From assembly GCA_026419785.1 (NCBI GenBank), contig JAODTK010005010.1:124001-188000 (forward strand): a stretch of 64,000 nucleotides of DNA, given 5' to 3'. The notes beneath the pieces are model-generated. The model saw only the letters and a program-made list of their open reading frames with translations, was not told where the DNA came from and did no database searches. Origin of the DNA: Sclerodactyla briareus (taxonomy: Eukaryota; Echinodermata; Holothuroidea; Dendrochirotida; Sclerodactylidae). Below, piece by piece: positions 28,690-41,425 of this stretch (position 1 is its first letter; each line of letters opens with the position of its first letter). Both the position numbers and the translations under genes were made by a program.

Positions 28690-31435
28690 AGGAGAATACG
28701 AAAACGAAGCGAGGCAAGGCCGGAGGGGTGCGTAATAGGAGCCCGTAAACTGAAACACAAGCCATATCTACCGTCATCGTAATTGGAAATGTGCTGGCAA
28801 TCCAGATCTAACAAAATTGATGAGATCTCGGCCAACTGCAAATATCTGCAAGATTCCGTATGCAACATACTTCCATTCACCGAGACCTGGCTTGCAGAAC
28901 ATCACTGACTGAACTCACATGCGGGATTGAGGATTCACATTATTGAGAGGGGGCCGAAACCGCACAATTCTCCGGAAGGGTAACGGGGGTGGGGTGTGCA
29001 CATATACAACAAAGTGGGTGTCACCAAAACCCCAATAATCCCATCCAAACACTTCTTGCTCCCCCCAACCTGAGATCCTAATGTGACCTGTCGCCCGTAT
29101 TTTTACCTCGGGAGTTCTCTCATGTTGTCATTCATAACGGTCTATGTGCCCTACCCGGAACTCGCCCAACCCCGCACCCTGGAACTTACTAACATATCGG
29201 CCATTTTGAATCATCCCCCCTCCCTCTTCAAACCATAAGCACGTGCGCTTCACTCATTGTAATCTTAAAAAGAGGCAGCGTCCATTATTTTCAGCAAGTG
29301 ACATGTGCCACTCGTAAAAGCTACCCTGGATCTTCTTTATACCAATGTTAAAGATGTCTATCTGTCTATTCAACTTCCCAAACTTGGAAAGGCGGACCAT
29401 AATCTTGTTGAATCTGTGCCTCGTTACCGACCCCTTGTTATGAGAGAGCAACCCCGCTTTATCACCGTACAACAATGTAACGCATGACGCCGTTGATCAT
29501 CTACGCGCCGAGCTGGACTGTACAGACGGGGACATGTTATTTGGGCCGCCGCCGATGACCTGGATTAACTCACCAATACAAACTCCGATTATATATCATT
29601 CTGTTGGACAATACTATCCCGACGAATCAGTCCAGTCTACCAACCCCACCAAGAAACTGATCACCAAGAGGTCAGAGTAATCAACAAAAGAGGGATTATC
29701 AGAAAAGGCGATGCTGATCAACTACGGGAGCTCCAGAAAGAAAAACTGAAACGACGCGTGATCGCCCAGTAGAACCTGTCTAACCGGACAAATAGAGACT
29801 TTTATTTACAAACAAATAAAACATGTCTGGGATGGTATCGTCTTATGAGTGGTCTACAACAAATAACTCTGATTCTTTCCACTATCGGAAATCACAATTG
29901 ACTCTGCCAATAATCTCAATCACTTTTTTACAATCTATTTGATCATGATGATATTTACTGAACGAATACTAAAGCTGCAATCTGTTGTGTAATAACGATT
30001 CCCACCGTGCAAGATAGAGTCTCTGTTTGGATGTTTCGCCAGCCGTTCCTGTGGGGCTGAACTCAATCAAAAGCGCTGACCGTACAATATCACTCCAAGG
30101 TTTTTAAAGCATTGTGCAATAGAGATGGCTTATATATATTATCAGTGTAATTTATAATACCTCTTCATTTTCAAACAGAGTGGTGCCCCAACTATGGAAG
30201 CAGCCAATCAAAACCATCATCCCAGGTGCCAAAACGTCCATTCATTTCATGCATGAATGATCTTCGTCCTATATCAGGAACTGGCCGTCCCTATGAAAGT
30301 TGTGGTGAGAAGCGCTTAGTTTAATAGTTTTTAGAGCCATTTGTTGCTCTCCATTTGTTAGATCCTTCACAATTGCTTCAAGGCCTATCGGAGCTGTGAG
30401 ACCGATCCTGCTGCTCCCTCCAACGACTTTATTCACACTTAGAACACACAGGGACTCTGGCAGATTTATTTTCTTTGACTTTTCTCCGCCTTAATACAAT
30501 CCCTCCCATAAACTTGCCAGAAACATGGAGTAACATGACATCCTCACATGTTTCGAAATGCACTATAGATTGTAAATTATCTTACAGATCGTACCCAACT
30601 TGTTAAACTAAGTCCAACGTGCCGGTCTGACAACGTATTTCCTCCAGTACACAGGAGGCGCCACAAGGCACAGTGCTTGCCCCATTTTTATTCACTTGTA
30701 CACGTCCGACTGTATAGCCCAGGAGAGTATATGTCCTATTATTAAATTTGCTGAGATACGGCATGGCTGGACTCATCATTGGCATAATGATGAGGCATAT
30801 CTCTGCCAGCTGCAATCATTTGCGGACTAATTGCGCCAATAACTTTTTTGGGAATTAAATATTAGCAAACAAAGAATGGTTATCGACTTCCTCTCAACGC
30901 TGTTGACCTCTCCCGTTATTATCAAAAGTGAAGCAGTTTGAAGAGTGTAGTTTCCTACAAGCTATCTCGTGTACATTTGGAACCATCTCTCACTTGGGGG
31001 TGATCCACGTGGAGCCCTGGTTCAAGTCTGAATACAAGGTTTTGTGTCTGAGGAAGTTGTCAGCTTTTAATGTTCGAAACAAATTATGCAACTATTACCA
31101 CAGTCCACTATTGCCGGAGTTTGGGATATTGTCTTATATTGCTGGGGAGGGAATATGAGCCAGAAAACTGATAAAACAATATCGGGATTGACCATATATT
31201 AAAGAATGCGGGTAGGGGTCATTGGAGTTCCGCAGTTGTTGTTTGACTCACGTGTCCCAATTCTATACTGACCACCAAGTTGGCGCAGGGGAATGATAGT
31301 TCTCATCCCCTCTACTGCCACCTTCACGACATTGTATCAATAGAGGATGGAAGACTGAGGCAACATAGCCGTAGAACAAATCGTATCGCAACTCTTTCAT
31401 CCCACGTACAATCAAACAGTACTATAACAACTTGA
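28690..31435 (+). pseudogene. CR1/L2-group LINE ORF2, decayed, copy 1
   Basis: Plus-strand frames, broken by many frameshifts, give the expected order of a CR1/L2-group ORF2. A basic start RRIRKRSEARPEG is followed by NKIDE and FTETWL (endonuclease N-terminus, about 28,790-28,890). ATLDLLYTNVKD and LGKADHNLV (endonuclease C-terminus, 29,300-29,420) have A for the usual S of SDHN. GDADQLRELQKEKLKRR lies in the linker near 29,707. VPQLWK (30,182), an FFDFS motif A (near 30,470) and APQGTVLAPFLFT (30,656) mark the RT. The YADD box near 30,745 is destroyed (reads KFAEI). ASCNHLRTN and MVIDF-like blocks, CLRKLSAFNV (31,046) and SHPLYCH plus RRTNRIA tail complete it. Length (2.75 kb) is near full. 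It is non-functional as read; some frameshifts may be sequencing errors. Confidence 0.9.
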
Positions 31436-31799
31436 GTCGCTAGTCTTTCCTAGCATTTTGTGATTCGTTAATCTTCTTATCGGTCCTTATTTATAAATAT
31501 ATTCTTTTTTCTATTCATTTTTTTGTACATTTCTTAACTTTTATGGTGCGATATCTAATTCCATTACTGAGCAATAAGTTTACGACTTACTACTCACTTA
31601 CTTACTTAGGGCTGCTAGAATTTTTCTGGCGGACTATGTCTAGCCTTGTTAGGCTTCTGGACCTAGTAGCCAGCCTGGCACGATGGTCCTCTTTTCTTTT
31701 TCTGCTGATCCATCTCCCCGCTCCCTGCATCTACTCACTCTGTGGACCCCCGTTACTTCCTTTGGCACAATCATCACCTCCATGTTGGACGCGCTTTTC

Positions 31800-33390
31800 G
31801 GAGCACACGTTCGCTCGAATCGACCCGCCCTGTCCGCTAAGAGACAGAACCATCCGGCCCAATTACAGTAGCAACCGGCTCGCCCGAGGTAGCCGTGCTT
31901 CCTACAGCCGGCCCTATTACAGGCCGGGCAATGCCAGACTCCACTGACAGCGGGGTGCCACGGTGGTGGGGCTTGTCTCACTAGAGCCTCTCGTGACTAC
32001 AGGCCGTGAAACGTCTCTTCCAGCCTTCTGAACCGGGGGCACCCTCCGGAGCCGGGGGGTAGGTCTCCAGAGTCATGATGAATCGGATCTTCTGGCACCG
32101 TTTCCCGGCCGTTTGGGTCGACCTCTCCCGACTCTCCGGAGGCTTGTGGTCGGACTTCTTCGCCCCTCATGATTTACAGGGCTCTCCCGAGCCGAGGTGT
32201 TGGCCCTCCCGGTTTCTCCAGATCGTGGTCTGAATCTATCAGCCGCCTGGGCTAGAAGGGATTCTCCCGGGCCGAGGGTTAGGCCTCCCGACTCCTCCGG
32301 ACCCTTCATCCCCCTTCTCAGCTCTCCGTAGCCGGATCGACCCCCGGCCACGGTTCAATCTTCCCGTCTCTCTGGAGCCGCGGATCGACTCTTCACGCCA
32401 TCCGAAGCCCACCAGCTCGGGATGCCTTAAGCCGGAGCTGACTTGGTCCTGCCCTCCTGGGTGAGGATCGGACCTGCCGACTCACAAGAGCAGTGGTCAG
32501 ACTCTTCCTGCCCTATTGTGTGAGATCGGCTCTACCGAGCGGGATCGAGCCTGCCGACCCCTAGAGCAGTGGTTCCGACCTTCCGCCGGCTCCTGAGATC
32601 GATCCCTGGGATCGGTTAATCCCGAGCTTCCGTAGCCTAGTCCGACTCTTCCCTCCCTCCGTATTTTGTTTGAGGTCGGCCCATACGGAGTCGAGGGGAT
32701 CAGCCTGCCGACTCTCCAGATGGTGGTCAGACTCTTTCTGCCCTCCTGAGCCAGTTAGACTCTCCCGAGCCAGGGGTCGGCCTCACCCGTGGACAGACTC
32801 TATAGGCCTTCGGGGCCAAGCAGATCGGTTACTCCACGCCTACCTACTCTTTTGGACATCCGAAGCCAGGTCAGCTCATTCGAAAACGTGGGTGATGGGT
32901 CGAACCCCACGGCGGTCCGGGGAGCAGTGGTCCGACCTCCAGACAGCTCGGCTTCTCGGAGCCAGCGGCCGGCTACGGGTCTAAGCTTCTTTGAAGCGGC
33001 GGTGGGTTTCGAACCGAACCATGGACGCCTTCTTTCGACCCACAGATCCGGATCGGTCTCTCGGGTCCGTGGGTCAGGTCCCACGTTGGAGACTTAACTC
33101 TTCCCGTCGGAATTCTATCCGCAGTTGGAGGGGTTCTCAACGCGGGTGGTCGGTGCGGGCAGGGCGAGGTACTGGGTGATGAAAACGAAGTTCTTTCGTC
33201 AACGCATTCAACTTTCTTCCTGTGTAGTCAGTTTTTCTCCGGCATCGAAGGCGTTCTCATTCCGTGGGATGAGAGAGCTCGCAGGCCGCATATCTCTGAG
33301 CAGGGTTCCGCGCGGGTTCATATGGCTCTTACCCCGATTGCACAAGAGCCTGGAGAGTCAGCCCCTCATCGTTTCCCGAGCAACGCACAT
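31800..33390. repeat. GC-rich minisatellite segment of unit 1
   Basis: From about 31,985 to 33,110, CCCGAGCC-, CCGGAGCC- and CCGACTCT-type blocks recur with an imperfect ~50-60-bp period and ~30-bp subrepeats. The corresponding 47,035-48,520 carries the same blocks with many single-base differences. Frames differ between copies, so none is likely to be coding. Confidence 0.75.
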
Positions 33391-33685
33391 GCCTTCTCTC
33401 TTACAAATTTTGGTGTGCATCGTGCTCCGTTCGTCCATAATGGTGTTTCCCAACACTGTCCTTTGGGTTTTTTTGGAGTCAATCAAATGTCATTCAAAGT
33501 ACACAAACTGCCAAATAATACCATTTTTCTGCATAACTTCTAGTGACCTGTGTGCGATATGTCTGAAATTTTGGACATGCTCGCATATCATCAAGGTAAC
33601 ATTTTTTTATTCCTACGAAGTAAGATGATCTATGCAGTCCTGACAGTGTGTTTGTGTGTGATGGCTAGCCTGTTAACCATACTAA

Positions 33686-35440
33686 CTCACCCCGCCTTCG
33701 GATGGATCAGGTTTATACTTTGTATGGGTTCCCCTAATGATACATGACCCTAGTGTTTTGGTGTCAGTCAAGAGTCTTTGAGGTTCAAGTTTTGAAATCC
33801 TTGTTTATAATATAAATAAACGTAAGTCCGACTGCCTGCTGTCCGATCAGGTTGAAATTTGGTATGCAGCTTCTTATGGAGGAACAGAACCCTATTGTTT
33901 TTTGGTGTGAATGGGGGGCCAGATTTGGGGCAAATTGGGAAATGGTGAAATTGAAAAATTCTATCGGCCATTCCAGCTCGGTACTAGCGATAATCTACCC
34001 CACTTGATTGGTCGAGTTCATACTTGGTATTTGGGTCCCCCATTATGAGTCCATGATCCTATCTTTGGGCGGTCAAAGGTCATCTGAGGTAAGAAGGTCA
34101 CGTCTTAAAAATCTAACACGCTAAGGTCCAGAATGCCTGGTCCGATCAGTTGAAATTCGGTATGCAGCTTTTTCTTATGAGAAGTACAAACCATCTTGTT
34201 TTATGTGTGTCATTACTGGTGTCATATTTCGGGAAAAACAATCAGGAAAGTTGTGAAAACTGAAGAATTTTGGCACATTTAGCTCTGAACCACGGTAACT
34301 CGGCCCCCCTTGAATGGATCGAGTTCGAGCTTGGTATATGGTGCCCCCCTATGATTCATGCTCCCTATTGTGTTGGGGTCAGGTCAAAGGTCATCTGAGG
34401 TCCAAGAGAGGATTCAAAGTCTGAAAAATCTCGTTAACCCGATAAGTCCATAAATGCCTGGTCTAAGCAGGGTGAATTCGTATTCAGCTGTTCTCATGAG
34501 GATACAGGAAGCCCTATTGTTTTGTTTGGTATAAATCAGGGTCAGTGGGGGCAAAATTGTGAATAATTGCATAATTTTTGGCAAATTTTGAGCTTTTTAA
34601 ATGGTAACTTGACCCCACTTGTGATGGATCAATTCACATCTTGGTATATGGTTTCCCCCATAATGAGTAAAACATGATCTCTTATTTTTTTGGTGTCAGA
34701 TCAAAGATCATCTCAGGTCAAGAAAGGTCAAAGTCTGAAAAATCTTTTAACACAATGAGTCCAAAATGCCTGGTCCGATTAGGTTGAAATTTCGTATGCA
34801 TCTTTCATCTTATGAGGAGTACAGGAAACCATTGTTTTTGGTGTAAAATGGTGGTCATATTGGTGGAGAAACTGGAAATTGTGGAAAAATGGAAAATTCA
34901 CAGTGCTCGTATTTTAGGATCGTTAACATGAGAACTCAACCCCACTCTTGGATTGATCAAGTTCATACTTGTATGTGTGTTTCCCCATGATGAGTCAGAG
35001 CCCTGTTGTTTTGGGGTCGGTTCATAGGTCATCTGAGTCCCCACGATGGGTCAAAGTGGTGAAATCCTTTGTGAACAAGAATAAGTCCAAATGTTGGGTC
35101 GAGTTTCTGATCAGTTGAAATTTGGTGTGTAACTTTTCTTATGGGGGTAATGCACCCTATTTTTTGGTTTATGTCGGGTGAATTTTGTTCGAATAAGGAA
35201 CAATTGTGAAATAGTCGATAATTTGCCCAATTTGGCTTGGTAAACTCATAACTCAACTTCAACTGGGATGATGAGTCCCATAGTGGTTATGTGTGTTCCC
35301 CACATGAGTCACATGAACCCATATGTTTGGGGGTCCGGTCCAGGTCATCTGAGGTCCCATAGGTCAAGTCGGAACCCTGAATTCGTGGTATGGATTTCTT
35401 ATCAAGAGTACTAAGAGGACCCTTGGTGGTTGGATAAATA
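33686..35440 (+). repeat. satellite array, 6 monomers (1 HOR + 2)
   Basis: AGGTCA-rich blocks lie near 33,760, 34,065, 34,375, 34,690, 35,010 and 35,325. Variant types follow the order 1-2-3-4 and then the two terminal types seen as copies 9 and 10 of unit 1. The CATCTTG plus TGTCATT variant is at about 34,192, ATAAATCAGGGTCAG at about 34,527 and GGTGTAAAATGGTGGTCA at about 34,837. Exactly one four-monomer unit is missing relative to unit 1. Confidence 0.85.
34381..34403 (+). promoter_or_regulatory. AGGTCA DR1 followed by DR4-spaced half-site
   Basis: AGGTCA-A-AGGTCA at 34,381-34,393, then TCTG and AGGTCC at 34,398-34,403: a perfect DR1 overlapping a DR4 with one mismatch. This is the best-preserved example of the hexamer cluster present in most satellite monomers. 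Confidence 0.4.
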
Positions 35441-37841
35441 GGAAATTTGTCAGATGTTATGTTGCCCCATAATGAGCTGATGCCATCTCCCATTTGTCCT
35501 TGTGTCAACTATAGGTTGTCCAGAATATCAAGGATCACCACCCTTTTGGCTTGTCTGGTTCAATAATACCGTACTTCATCAAAGGTCGTCAAGGTCACTT
35601 ATGGGACAAAAAACTGTCCAAATAATAACATTTTCCTGCACAACTTTAACGAGAGTGTACGCTACCTATTTTAAGACTGGTATACGTCTTGGGGCACCCT
35701 AGCTTACATGCATGTGCTAACATCACTATTATTAAGCAATGCTATTAATCAAGAGTTAGAAGAACTATTAATGGAGTTTTACACTCATTTCAACCCTCAG
35801 GGTAGTTATTTTCATTCATCTAACTAGTACACTATTCTATCTGTAACAACAGAGATTTCATTTATTGTTAAAAACCTGCCTTTTGCCTTGGTGCCTAATG
35901 GGGAAAATTGTCTACTTTCTGCCTTCATCACCTCTTCTGGGCCCCTACACTGACCATAAAATTATAACCCTGGGCATGCTGACCCAGACATTGGCTGAAT
36001 TTATATAACTGGAGCGTCTCTTATTAAAAGCAGTGTTAAGATTACACTACATACCCATGTCCGATATGCAGCTACGGGACTAAGGACTTCACATAATGGC
36101 CTTTTTCACAACAGGTGGGCGGAGGGGGGGTTTAGGAGTAGGGAAAAGGGTTTGGAAATAGACTGTCAAAAAAAAAATCCAAGAAAATTTCAGCCCAAAA
36201 TTGAACTGACTCATTTTTTTGCTGAACTACTTGTTAATGGTTGGGTTGCTGCAGACCTATTGTTCAGTTGGCATGGTCTGTCATATCACATTGTTATGGA
36301 AGGCCATTTTTGGGGTGAGACCTTGAAGACCTTTCTGGGCTGAAGCCAGGGTCAAGTCACTGAGTCATGTTGCAGAATGTATCACCAATAAATTTGGTAG
36401 TTATCCCCCTCCGTCAATCCTCTCCTGCCACCACCCCCCCACCTCCCAAACCCCCTCTTTCTGTGGTGCTCAACTATTGATGGCTTAAGCCATTGTGTAA
36501 ACCAAATAATTGTATATTTAATTTGGCATGGTTTATTCTCAATTCCTATTTTGCATGGTTTAGTCCCATTTCCAAAGTTTGTTCGATGTTCATGAAATTT
36601 GATGGTATGGGCTACTTAGTCCAAATTGTTACCTTGCTTGAAGTCACTGGGGGATATGCAGGATTTAATTGCTCCAGTCATGCACATTCAGTTTGTTGGA
36701 TCCCATTAAATGTATGAGTGTGTCCACTATTGATCCTGAGATATATAAAGTGAGAAAATGGGTCAATGTAAGTTTAATATTGTGTCTGATTCGCATATTT
36801 CGTCACATTTCCACAAAGCTTATACTCCTTTAGTAGACTACATGGTCGTTATCATCCTTATGAATTTTGAATTAGTCACTGTTAGTAGGCTGTTTCCGGT
36901 GAATGCTAATACCGAAAGCAACACCGGACTGCCCTGTAATTGTTTTGCATGTGACTACTAAAAGAACCACTGAATCGCTCAACAAACCAGGCGAGACCTG
37001 GGGTCTCGCCTGTCTTCAAGTACTGTAATGCTTCTTTCGGTAGATGGCTTGGTGGTGTTCAGGATTTTTGTCCCAGAACCAATTTGGGCCCTAGGTCCAT
37101 TATATGAAATACCCGCAAAATCTTTTATCTCCCTACAAATTTTTTGTTTGCACATTGCTGATGTTTGGTCATCATGAGGTCTAATAGCCATACTATCAGA
37201 GTGCTCAGGGTTGGACCCAGAGCCCATTGTGGTGCCCTGTGCCCATCATGTGGAATGTTTATTGACTGCTAAGACATCTTTGGCCATATGACGATCGAGG
37301 TCAAAAGTTGTTACAGGGCATAATAGCCATTGTTTGAAACTGCCAACTCTTGGCCTCATGATTTTGAACATTTACAAACATATCATTTGTCTTAGGTACT
37401 TTTGCGTTTTATCAGCTACAGCACAATTTATTGCTCTAGTTTTGGTATGCTGTGGTATAAAAAAGAGGTGCATATTTACAATCCTTTATAACTTCCATAG
37501 ACAGAGGGGTTGGCAGCTTCATTAGTCATTCATGACCCTTTTGGTTTGGAGTGCCATTGATGTTCTACAAGGAACACTCATGATGCAAACAATGATACTG
37601 CTTGATTGGTGATTCTTCCCCAAAGGATCAACTAACAATCTCCTTTAACCCTGAAATGGAACTGCGGTCCGATAAACAGACTGTTTTGAGAACTTGAATT
37701 GACACGTTTCTGAAATACACTATGAGCAATTCCCTCAGCCTCTAGTTATTACTGAGAGAATATCTGAAATTCCTGAAACTTATCCCTCTTTCAATCTCAG
37801 ACTGCACTTACAAGTTTGACTTCCTTTTTCCTCAGTCAGCC
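35441..37841. other. indel-rich flank of unit 2, no gene
   Basis: The counterpart of 20,136-22,606. A dispersed repeat copy lies at 36,640-37,020. Frequent single-base insertions and deletions relative to unit 1 break every frame. Confidence 0.6.
36640..37020 (+). repeat. dispersed repeat copy (unit 2)
   Basis: Carries CACTGGGGGATATGCAGG, GATCCTGAGATA and AGTAGGCTGTTTCC in the family order. The GGGGGCGATCGC block is altered to GGGGTCTCGCC. Confidence 0.6.
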
Positions 37842-40800
37842 TTTGCAAGGTAAAACCGGCCCCAAATTAGTAGCTCAGCCTCGGCCGCACTTGTTCATTG
37901 CATCGTTGATCAATTTTCGAGTCATTTGATCTGTCATCCGGATGTGGGTATAAACCATGACAGGTCTATATATTTTCGCTGGTTAAGAATTCCCTGGGCT
38001 TGATCTTAGTGCTCAATAACAAGACTACTCTCTCATGTATATCAGTTGTTGAACTGGTAGAAAATTCACATCAATGAGTCTTTGATCATATAATAGATGG
38101 ATGGACGGATGGAGGCGGACGTGACAGACGACAGATTTATTCATCCCCCTCAACCGAAAATAAGTTGATAAAAATACGAGCTCTCACGAATAAGAAATAC
38201 AAACAATGAATTGAGACTAAATAATATATGAAACGCAATGATTGAATATCGAATATGAAAATAATGACGTGAAAAAGATGAGCCCAATAAATCTGTTTGA
38301 ACCGTGACTCTGAAAATATTTCACACATAACAGTAAAATGCCACTCAAACCTCTCCATGACTGTATGTCTTTGAAGTTGTGATTCCTCCTCAGTACTCTC
38401 GGATGAAACTTATCCTCCAGACTACTGTGATAGTTGCTGGTTGCGCAACTGGAATGGGGGGGGTGTCCTGAATCCCCCAGCCAGAATTGAGGCTTGCGTC
38501 CAGCTATCTACTCCAAAGGTTGGGATCGGAGCCTAAACGAGAATCTGAACTGTATCTGCCTGTTTAATCATGCAAGCACTGCATGCTACATGTCTAGTTC
38601 GTGAGCATTTTGGCTACAAAATGTCTTCAATTCTCACTACTTTTCAGTATTCGTATGCTAAGTATATTAAGTATTCGTTGTCAAAGATTCAAAACCACGT
38701 TCTTTTTTGCATTAGGGCCTATTATCAGCTGATGCCCACTACTCCAGACGGTATTTCTGATATTGGCTAGTAGTAGTGTATTATAGCAATTATATTCTAT
38801 GTTCAGGTTGGGGATTAGGTTATGTACCAACCACAGAAATTCTTCCACAAGACATTGTGCATCACTCCTTATTTTTAGACTGCCCATGTCCCCACATCCT
38901 CTGAAACAACCCATCCTCCCATGTTTTTGTAGATGCTATTGTTGATGAAGTTACCTTACGGGGATTAAAATTTTTTTTTGCTGGTAGGCTGTGTAAGTTT
39001 TCTCCCGGAGCTTCAATGCTCATTTTGCACACTGTCCATGCAGCATCAGACTGTCAGTGTTCCCCTTTACCACCTTCGAAACCATACCACTATCATCTCA
39101 TTGCTGAACGTGACAAGTCTTGCACGATTGTTTGGATAGAATTGCAAAATATAAAGCATTCACTACCACTAAAATAGAATTTATTTGAAGAAAACTAATG
39201 GAAGAAAAAAACCCCCAACTTGTACTGCTTTTTAGGCTGGAGTAAGGAGTGCTTATTTGTGGGAGAGGGGTTGGGATAATTATAGATTGGGTGCGATTTA
39301 TTAGAATAAATGTGACCAGAGATTGACAAAAATGCCCTGAAACATAATAAAAAACCTTCCAGATTGCAATAGATGCATTAGTAAAGTATGGATGTTTGGA
39401 ATGACTTTTGGCAAACTATAATTTTTAATATAAGAACATTATCAGGTTTGTTCCCAAATTTGATCAATTGTTCAACCTGACTATCATGGGGGAAGGGTGC
39501 CATATTGGGGTGGGACTTTGCCACCACCCCCTCCCTGCTTGTGACACTACCTTATGCAATATGGAGACCGTATAATGTACTACTTGATTCTGCAGACAAA
39601 ACTCCATATGGCCTAATGTAGTGTGAATCCTTCCCCATAAACTTGGTGTTTATTCTGTTGTAGTAAGCAAACTTTGATAATAGGGAGCCTTGATTGTCTA
39701 CTGTACTGTCTCTATGATGTTCTCTAAGGACTGCATTCAACTGCCTTGGTATTCACACACACAAAGTCATGTTTTTATTTAGTGCTGTATTGCGTTCATT
39801 ACAGATGGGCCTACACTCTGCAGTATTTAAGTCCCTAGTGGGAATCTGTTTGCAACTAATTGCCTTTTCACTTGAGCAGCCCAACCGACTTAAAGCAGGC
39901 CTTTTTCGTTTTTTCTTTTATATCCGTGAACCTCTGCTGCACATATTTCTGCTATACAGTACACCTAAAGCCATTCACAATTTTACCCATTGTATTCACG
40001 ATATTCTAAATGGATGTCTACTCTGCAGTGATGTGTGTGCTCTGCACAATCTGGGAAACAATTCACTTTCAGTGTCCTCACCTGTGCAACATCTGCCCCC
40101 TGGCTATTTTTCCCCCAACCTGGTTCAAACTTGATGCTGACTGGACATCTCACAGTGTTGACCTTGTTTGACCTTGTTGAAAGTTTTTACATCAGAGGGT
40201 GTTATTTGAAATGGGCCTGCGCATATGTCATAATGGTTTTCAGTCGACACCACCTTTCCCTAATTACCTTCCCTGATCCTTTTTCGGCGGAAAAAAGAAA
40301 AACAACAGCACAACACTGATTGGCGAAAACAGCACAACTGTCAACACATTGCATAAGCCAAGAGCGGATTCGAGAGGCACATCTAGTTTCCATACATCTG
40401 AGAGAATACAGTGGGCTTCGCTATGGTGAAACGCCTAAATTTAGGGTCTTTGAACACCAAACTGAATTACATACTATAATATGCCTACATTGCAGTCTGA
40501 ATTTGTTCACATCTGAAACGCACCAGCACTACAATCTATTTGCACTAACTCCTTACCCCATATTGCACCTTTGCCCCCACCCTGGCGCCCATTGAACATC
40601 TGGCAATCTTTTACGATAGTCCGGCTGGCAATCCCATCGTCTTCTTCTTTTTCCAGTTGAACGTTAAGTTCATGAGCATCTTAGGATACGAAGTTCATGA
40701 TTTATCACCGAAAATCACCCAACTGCTTTCAATCGACATTCACAATCTTGCTAGGAGCATTCTTCTTCCCGACGTCGTTATCAGAATAATTTATCCTTAT

Positions 40801-41183
40801 CGGTTTGCATGCTTTTGTTTTGATTTTTTCTCCCCTCGAATCTCCCGTTTTGGCGTAGTCCCTATTTACCTGCTGTTCCTAGCACAATATGTTGTGGCCT
40901 GGTTCCCCTAGCCTAAACACGCGTTGTGGGCTCCATATACTGCGTGTTAGGTTCAGTCAGGGCTGGACTGTGTCCGGTGCTTTCCCTAGCTGGACCCCCC
41001 CCCTCCTCCCTCCCTTCCTTGGGTTTACCCTTCCTCCCTGTCCTTTTCTCCCGGGGGGGTGTCCTCCGCGCGCGGCGCTGGGAAGGTTAGACCCCCGTCC
41101 AATACGGGGTGGAGCGTGGAATGGGGGATACTTTGTTTTTTCGTTACTTGCTTGGAGTTCTACGTAACTCGTCTTTTTCGCGA
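37842..41183. other. no gene recognised (core, left third, copy 2)
   Basis: Duplicate of the AT-rich left third of copy 1; the same short frames recur and none gains support. Confidence 0.55.
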
Positions 41184-41425
41184 GTTCGTTACCGGCCGAT
41201 ATTTGTATTTTGTTATATCTTATACTGCATACACTCGTATTATGACATATCGCCTATCAGGTCGGAAGTGATTCCTATTTTTGTGATCTGTGTTTTTTGT
41301 GAGTAGCCGTTCGTTATCGGCTGCTGTTTTGTATTTTGTATATCTTCTACTGCAATACCCTTTACTATGACATATCGCATATCAGTCGGAATGATTTCCT
41401 ACTCTTGTGATAGGGTTATTTATAT
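41184..41425 (+). repeat. two-copy ~125-bp tandem repeat, copy 2
   Basis: Duplicate of the TTCGTTACCGGC tandem, with the second block starting near 41,309. Confidence 0.75.

Larger units (their letters stand above)
22607..31799 (+). repeat. identical core of tandem unit, copy 1 (9,193 bp)
   Basis: The offset to copy 2 is exactly 15,235 at every point compared, including all open frames within it. Identity ends abruptly: 22,606 is A versus C at 37,841, and 31,800 is G versus C at 47,035. Beyond both edges the copies differ every few bases. Identity was checked by spot comparison and frame coordinates, not by full alignment. Confidence 0.9.
16861..33390 (+). repeat. tandem duplication, unit 1
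   Basis: Order: satellite-bearing segment (16,861-22,606), core (22,607-31,799), GC-rich minisatellite segment (31,800-33,390). The same order repeats from 33,391. The outer segments match unit 2 only imperfectly, with frequent single-base indels, whereas the core appears identical. This unit is about 1.4 kb longer than unit 2, which is accounted for by four extra satellite monomers plus small indels. Confidence 0.9.

Noticed and set aside
25680..31500. LTR retrotransposon or endogenous retrovirus
   Set aside because: No paired LTRs, primer-binding site, protease or integrase motif. The protein order and motifs are those of a non-LTR LINE.
33125..33628. 167-codon plus-strand ORF
   Set aside because: It crosses the unit 1/unit 2 junction, and the matching sequence at 48,252 has a different frame. 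It is an artefact of position and indels.
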